64,000 bases of DNA from assembly GCF_029892605.1 (NCBI RefSeq), contig NZ_JARXWF010000011.1:1-64000 (forward strand). The letters run 5' to 3'. Source of the DNA: Parabacteroides sp. PM6-13 (lineage in GTDB: Bacteria; Bacteroidota; Bacteroidia; Bacteroidales; Tannerellaceae). This document shows positions 59,471 through 64,000 of the stretch, one piece after another. Position numbers and translations under genes: made by a program. Position 1 is the first letter of the stretch; every line of letters starts with the position of its first letter. Under the pieces are notes generated by a model. It worked only from the letters and a program-made list of their open reading frames with translations. It was not told where the DNA came from and did no database searches.

Positions 59471-60061
59471 ATGAATAAAATCAGCTATGCAGCCATACGA
59501 AGTGCTTTCGCGATCGTGTTGGGACTTATCCTTATCTTATGGCCGGAAATGGCTCTTCGCTATTTGGTCATTACCATAGGGGTCCTGTTTATTCTTCCGG
59601 GCATATTCACCATCATTGGGTATTTCACGCGGGAGAAGAGCGAAGACACCAAAGATAATACGATATTTCCGCTGGATGCTGCCGGTAGTATCCTGTTTGG
59701 CAGCTGGCTATTGATTATGCCGGACTTCTTTATTAATATACTAATGTATGTACTGGGGGCGCTGTTATTATTTGCCGGATTGCAACAGATCGTATCGCTT
59801 ATAAAAGCGCGCCAATGGGCCAGGGTACCCTGGGGCTTTTATGTGATCCCATCGCTTATTTTCCTGACAGGCATATTGATCGTTACCTATCCGAAAAGCT
59901 CGATTACGAACGCCGTCGTGGTGTTTGGCGTCACCAGTGTGGTGTATGGTTTTGCGGAAATGATCAACAGTTTCAAATTCCGCCGAAAGAAAGAAAAGGT
60001 AGAAATTGTAGACACTAACTTTTACGATACTCCATCGGAGAAAGCCCCACCTGTTTCTTAA
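59471..60061 (+). CDS. DUF308/HdeD-like membrane protein
   Basis: 196 residues from the ATG at 59471. Six membrane helices in three hairpins (about 9-28, 33-52, 70-90, 95-113, 125-145, 150-170) with the repeated pattern GLILILWPEMALR and GILIVTYPKSS, typical of the DUF308 repeat in acid-resistance protein HdeD. Function here unknown. Its last 47 bases overlap the convergent AraC gene. Confidence 0.85.
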   Translation: MNKISYAAIRSAFAIVLGLILILWPEMALRYLVITIGVLFILPGIFTIIGYFTREKSEDTKDNTIFPLDAAGSILFGSWLLIMPDFFINILMYVLGALLLFAGLQQIVSLIKARQWARVPWGFYVIPSLIFLTGILIVTYPKSSITNAVVVFGVTSVVYGFAEMINSFKFRRKKEKVEIVDTNFYDTPSEKAPPVS

Positions 60062-60917
60062 AAAACTTACCAAAGGTAGACTGGTCGGAGAAATTCAATT
60101 CATCGGCCACCTGCTGTATGGTCATTTGGGGAGATTTTAATAATATCTTTGCCTCGACAAGCAATGCCTCGTCGATCCATTTATTCGCCGATTTACCCGA
60201 CAACTCCTTCAATATCAGCGAAAGATATTGCGGGGTAATAAAGAGCTGAGCGGCATAGTAAGACACATGGTGTTCCCGCTTTACATCCTTTATCAATAAT
60301 TGCAGAAACAGATTAAACAATTCTTCTTTCCGGGTCAACGTAGGACGCACTAACTGGTCGTTCTTGCCGATCATCAGGTTCGCCAGTTCCAGCATAAAAC
60401 CAACAAAAGCATTCTGCAACACCTCTTTATGGAAAGAGTGGTTGCGCATACGGATCTTATCCCGTAAAACACCTATACTCCGGTGAATATATTTCGCCTC
60501 TTCGGGACTGAACTCCGTGCAAGGGTTTTTCCGAAGCAATAAATAGTTGCTCATCGCCGGACTCCGTTTCTCGGTGTTAATCCCCTCCAGGAAATTCCTG
60601 TCGAGCACGATCAACCGCGCTTTAAAATCCTTCCCTGCCTCCGCTATCTGAAAAATATGCGTAGGCATAATCGTCAGAAACATATTAGGCGTCAAAGTAT
60701 AGGAGACAAAGTCCAAGCGCACATGTGCCGTCCCCTCCTGTACCAACAACATAAACAGGGCATTCAAACGAACCGGTTCGGTATATTCTTTGTTAACCGT
60801 ATTGTCGGTAATCAACGAAGCATCAACATCTGCCACGCCAAACAAACGCTGGTAGTGATCAGACGTAGTGATATACTTACCTATTTCGGCCAATTCAATG
60901 ATCGGAAGCTGTTCCAT
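60015..60917 (-). CDS. AraC-family transcriptional regulator
   Basis: 300 residues from the ATG at 60917. The N-terminal half (about 1-180) is a cupin-like sensor domain (LIQEGTAHVRLDFVSYTL in outline), and the C-terminal ~100 residues hold two helix-turn-helix units: YYAAQLFITPQYLSLILKEL and TIQQVADELNFSDQSTFGKF, then the terminal VGLSPMEYRKS. The tail overlaps the DUF308 gene by 47 bases. Target genes unknown. Confidence 0.92.
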   Translation of the reverse strand: MEQLPIIELAEIGKYITTSDHYQRLFGVADVDASLITDNTVNKEYTEPVRLNALFMLLVQEGTAHVRLDFVSYTLTPNMFLTIMPTHIFQIAEAGKDFKARLIVLDRNFLEGINTEKRSPAMSNYLLLRKNPCTEFSPEEAKYIHRSIGVLRDKIRMRNHSFHKEVLQNAFVGFMLELANLMIGKNDQLVRPTLTRKEELFNLFLQLLIKDVKREHHVSYYAAQLFITPQYLSLILKELSGKSANKWIDEALLVEAKILLKSPQMTIQQVADELNFSDQSTFGKFFKKQVGLSPMEYRKS

Positions 60918-60976
60918 GTCTAAAAACAATTTGATTAGTAATAACAAAAAACGATTTTTGTTTCAATTTGGACGAA

Positions 60977-60984
60977 CAAATATA
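60977..60984 (-). promoter_or_regulatory. -7 box TATATTTG of the AraC gene
   Basis: Minus-strand exact TAnnTTTG match about 60 bases before the ATG. The rest of 60918-61272 shows only the efflux-operon promoter. Confidence 0.5.
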
Positions 60985-61231
60985 ACGACTTTTCCGATAA
61001 AAGGCAACTCATTCTGTCACTTCATTTTCGAAAACGACCAATCCTGTAACATAAAAAACCATTTGAGTTTCCAATATTTGTTAGACCTTTGTAGCGTGGT
61101 ATTAAATAGGTATCTGTTTTAAGGCATAAAAAAAGGTTGTTTGTAGGGTTATTTATCGGCAATTATCCCCGTTTGGTCGGGAAACCGGCCTGAGTAAACG
61201 AAATTAGTTTTCCGGCTCTCCCCTGCTCTCC

Positions 61232-61239
61232 TACTTTTG
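61232..61239 (+). promoter_or_regulatory. -7 box TACTTTTG of the efflux operon
   Basis: Exact TAnnTTTG match 33 bases before the TetR gene ATG; autoregulation by TetR would act here. Confidence 0.55.
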
Positions 61240-61272
61240 TCCCAAAGAAATAAGTGTAATTAAAACTATAAA

Positions 61273-61881
61273 ATGAAGCAACAAATTCTGTCTACGGCGC
61301 TCGACCTGTTCTCACAATACGGCATCAAACGTGTGAGCATGGATGATATCACTCGTAACCTGGGGATATCAAAACGAACGCTATACAGTGTATTTTCCGA
61401 CAAAGAGACCCTGTTGTTGGAAAGTATAACATATACGACGGATCGCATGATCGACATACTGAACGAATTAGAAAAAAGCGACTGTACAGCGATCGATATC
61501 GTTTTGTTGTTTCATGAAGAGGTAATGAAACGGCCCAGGTGGTACTCCAAACAGTTTTATGAAGACTTGAAGAAATACCCCATTGCTTTCGAGAAACGAG
61601 AAGAGGACAAAACAGTCTTTGCCGATCGCTGCTTGAAATTATTGAACAGAGGCATTGGCGAGGGTGTTATCCGCGAAGGGCTCAATCTGGAGATTCTCTC
61701 CCTATTGGCCAAAGAACAGTTTAAGATGACTCATCCGTCGAAATCATTCAGCCACCTCTCCAATACGGAAGTGTATAATACGGTATTAATCACTTTCCTG
61801 AGAGGGATCAGCACAGACAAAGGCAATGAAATCTTAGAGAGATGGGTACGAGCAAAAGAATTCAACAAGATTATTCACTAA
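61273..61881 (+). CDS. TetR-family regulator of the efflux operon
   Basis: 202 residues. The N-terminal helix-turn-helix (SMDDITRNLGISKRTLYSVF, about 22-41) is a clear TetR motif; the C-terminal ~150 residues form the helical ligand-binding domain. It is the first gene of a TetR-TolC-RND adaptor operon, an arrangement in which the regulator usually represses its own operon until a toxic compound binds. Confidence 0.92.
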   Translation: MKQQILSTALDLFSQYGIKRVSMDDITRNLGISKRTLYSVFSDKETLLLESITYTTDRMIDILNELEKSDCTAIDIVLLFHEEVMKRPRWYSKQFYEDLKKYPIAFEKREEDKTVFADRCLKLLNRGIGEGVIREGLNLEILSLLAKEQFKMTHPSKSFSHLSNTEVYNTVLITFLRGISTDKGNEILERWVRAKEFNKIIH

Positions 61882-61913
61882 TTAAGGATCATAATAAATT
61901 ATCCAAACAAAAA

Positions 61914-63410
61914 ATGAAACGATTTAAAAAGAACAGTAAGAGGATGTGGGTAGTATGTATGTTACTACCATCTCTGGCCTTTTCTTCTATCCAGGCACAG
62001 GAACCGGTGGTTCTGACCTTGGAAAAAGCGCTGGAGATTGCGATGAGTGAGAGTCCGACGGTTAAGGTAGCCGACATGGAAATTGAGAAAAAGAAATATG
62101 CAAAGAAGGGTTCGTACGCGGCTCTGTTTCCGCAGATCAATTTCAGTGGTGACTACTCGCGGACGTTGAAGAAGCAGGTGATGTATATGGATGGAGATGG
62201 CTTCGACATTAGCGGCATGATGAGTAGCGTGACAGACCCGTTGATTACTGGGGCAGACAAAACGCTTCAAGGGATGGATCCTAATTATAAAACCGGCACC
62301 CTGGGGAAAAACATCTTAGAGAGCATGCCTCAGATAGAAGATACTGGCGATAGCGATGGTGCTATCTCCGTAGGACGTGACAACAACTGGAGCTTTGGCT
62401 TTAGCGCTGGTATGCCATTGATCAATGCGACACTCTGGAAAAGCCTGACTATTTCAGGTATGGATGTGGAGTTGGCGATCGAGCAGGCTCGTTCTTCTAA
62501 GATAGATATGACCAATCAGGTGAAGAAAAGCTACTACGGCGTGATGCTGGCCAACGATTCCTATCGCGTGTTTAAAGAGAGTTTCGACAACGCTATGGAT
62601 AATTACCTGGACATCAAAAAGAAATATGACCAGGGGTTAGTAGCCGAATACGACCTGATCCGCGCGGATGTGTCCGTAAAGAATCTGGAGCCGAATATGC
62701 TGCAGGCTGAGAATGCGGTTGTACTGGCTAAATGGCAGTTGAAAGCGCTGTTAGGCATGGATCTGGAATTGGCGATCGAATGTGAAGGCAGTCTGACAGA
62801 TTTTGACTCTGAATTGTTTGCTGATTATTTAGCGGTAGACACTACGCTAAATAACAACTCCAGCCTGCGTCAGTTGGATATTCAAAACAAACAGTTGCAT
62901 GCCAACCTACAGCTGCAAAAATATGATTTCCTGCCTACCCTATCGTTAGCCGGAAACTATACATGGACATCGATGAACAACGACTTCAAATTCAAAGATT
63001 ATCGTTGGAATCCCTACTCCATGATCGGGTTGTCGCTTAGCATTCCTATCTTTTCGGGAGGAAGCCGCATACAGAAGATCAATCAGACCAAAGTGACGAT
63101 CAACCAATTGTATCTGCAACGCGATGATGCGCAACGCAACCTGCAACTGGCGGTTAAGAACTATATGGACAATATGAACACCTGCCTGAAGCGTTATGAC
63201 GCGGCTCAGAAGGGAGTTGAACAGGCCAAGCGCGGACAGACGATTGCCCAGAAGAGATACGACACAGGAGCCGGCACATTGCTCGAGCTGAACGACTCGG
63301 AATTGGCACTGACCCAGTCCAAATTAAACTTCAATCAGGCGATTTACGATTACATGGTATCGAAAGCCGAATTGGAAAAAATCATAGGTGAAACACCACA
63401 AATATATTGA
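61914..63410 (+). CDS. TolC-family outer-membrane efflux protein
   Basis: 498 residues from the ATG at 61914, after which a signal peptide runs to SSIQAQ (about 29). Two OEP repeats follow: LEKALEIAMSESPTVKVADM at about 38-57 and the second half around NSSLRQLDIQNKQL, with long coiled-coil helices ending in YDTGAGTLLELNDSELALTQ. It forms the trimeric outer-membrane channel of a tripartite pump. The adaptor gene follows after 23 bases. Confidence 0.93.
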   Translation: MKRFKKNSKRMWVVCMLLPSLAFSSIQAQEPVVLTLEKALEIAMSESPTVKVADMEIEKKKYAKKGSYAALFPQINFSGDYSRTLKKQVMYMDGDGFDISGMMSSVTDPLITGADKTLQGMDPNYKTGTLGKNILESMPQIEDTGDSDGAISVGRDNNWSFGFSAGMPLINATLWKSLTISGMDVELAIEQARSSKIDMTNQVKKSYYGVMLANDSYRVFKESFDNAMDNYLDIKKKYDQGLVAEYDLIRADVSVKNLEPNMLQAENAVVLAKWQLKALLGMDLELAIECEGSLTDFDSELFADYLAVDTTLNNNSSLRQLDIQNKQLHANLQLQKYDFLPTLSLAGNYTWTSMNNDFKFKDYRWNPYSMIGLSLSIPIFSGGSRIQKINQTKVTINQLYLQRDDAQRNLQLAVKNYMDNMNTCLKRYDAAQKGVEQAKRGQTIAQKRYDTGAGTLLELNDSELALTQSKLNFNQAIYDYMVSKAELEKIIGETPQIY

Positions 63411-63433
63411 TAATTATAAAAACAAATAATAAG

Positions 63434-64000
63434 ATGAAAACAAGTAAGGTACTCAGCGTAATACCGGTTGCTGCTGTTGTGTTGTTAATGTCATGCTCCG
63501 GAAACAAAGTACAGGAGCAAACAGTGGAGGAAAAAGTGAAAGTGAAGTTGGAAACAGTTCACATGCAGGAGGTTGATCAGATTGCAGAATTTACAGCCAG
63601 TGTGGAAGCGAATATTTCTAATATGATTGCTCCGCAAGCACCTGCGCGTATTGGCAAGTTGCATGTAGAGGTGGGCGACCGCGTGAGAGCCGGACAGTTA
63701 TTGGCAACGATGGATGAGACGCAATTGCGTCAGACCCAGATCCAGTTGGAAAACCTGGAAACAGAATTCAAACGTATAGATGAACTTTTCAAAGTAGGTG
63801 GTGTTTCACAGTCTGCCTGGGAAGGTCAGAAAATGGCGTTGGATCTGCAAAAGACAGCGCTCAAAAACCTGGAAGAAAACAATAAGCTGGTCAGCCCTAT
63901 CTCCGGAATTGTGACAGCTCGTAACTACGACAACGGGGATATGTATAGCGGAGCACAGCCTGTTTATACCGTTGAACAGATTAACCCGGTAAAACTGATG
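63434..64000 (+). CDS. RND efflux periplasmic adaptor (partial, cut by window end)
   Basis: The first 189 codons, open to the last base. Lipobox VVLLMSC (Cys about 21). The membrane-fusion protein order is visible: barrel-sandwich half-motif RIGKLHVEVGDRVRAGQLL (about 76-94), the alpha hairpin (QLENLETEFKRIDELFK), and the second half LVSPISGIVTARNYDNGDMY (about 155-174). The RND pump gene should follow outside the window. Confidence 0.92.
   Translation, partial: MKTSKVLSVIPVAAVVLLMSCSGNKVQEQTVEEKVKVKLETVHMQEVDQIAEFTASVEANISNMIAPQAPARIGKLHVEVGDRVRAGQLLATMDETQLRQTQIQLENLETEFKRIDELFKVGGVSQSAWEGQKMALDLQKTALKNLEENNKLVSPISGIVTARNYDNGDMYSGAQPVYTVEQINPVKLM

Overview
The window looks like chromosomal DNA of a Bacteroidales bacterium, most plausibly Parabacteroides or a close relative. 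The order is well supported: many genes are preceded by the Bacteroidota -7 box TAnnTTTG, and the families are typical (PCMD lipoprotein, DUF5106 lipoprotein, 6-bladed propeller lipoprotein, serine palmitoyltransferase, PPi-dependent phosphofructokinase, MenA). The genus is an inference from gene content only.

Layout. 1-765: gene-poor, with possible insertion-sequence debris and the first copy of a ~120-bp dispersed repeat. 0.8-6 kb: zinc-ribbon/FHA protein, a protease-like TPR protein, an ABC-F ATPase and an MscS channel. 6.1-10.3 kb (minus): an operon of a small helical protein, a hybrid histidine kinase with receiver and HPt domains, an ECF sigma factor and a TonB-like anti-sigma candidate. 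10.6-17 kb: a complete hexuronate operon (uxuA, uxaB, uxaA, uxaC and an SDR likely to reduce fructuronate), preceded by four TTCTCA/TGAGAA modules. 17.1-20.4 kb (minus): DRTGG protein, RsbW-like ATPase, [FeFe]-hydrogenase-like protein, second DRTGG protein and PHP phosphoesterase, probably a redox or H2-sensing module. 20.6-31.3 kb: metabolic genes including malic enzyme, serine palmitoyltransferase with a divergent lipid kinase, MgtC and SerB. 31.35-32.3 kb: long inverted-repeat structures. 32.3-37 kb: PCMD/beta-barrel pair, GtrA/GtrB pair, MsrA.

tRNA-Pro(UGG) at 37.24 kb is followed by a visibly AT-rich block to about 43.4 kb. It holds a Hanks-type kinase with its regulator, a lipocalin-like lipoprotein, and an operon with a long structured RNA leader encoding a zinc-ribbon/TPR membrane protein, an SPFH-GYF_2 protein, a small membrane protein and a WG-repeat protein. 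This is the best candidate for an undescribed system: its parts resemble bacterial membrane-stress modules, but the combination is not one I recognise.

43.4-64 kb returns to core and envelope genes: GH25 lysozyme, DUF3108 protein, CDF transporter, menA, pfp, guaA, a bfn-nupC-rsmE operon, GH43 enzyme, AraC regulator, and a TetR-TolC-RND adaptor efflux operon cut by the window end. The intergenic DNA is unusually rich in structured repeats: 7-bp-period tandem repeats at four gene junctions (three of them supplying the last codons of genes), three long inverted repeats built from smaller palindromes, a four-unit 22-bp repeat, and the three-copy dispersed repeat.
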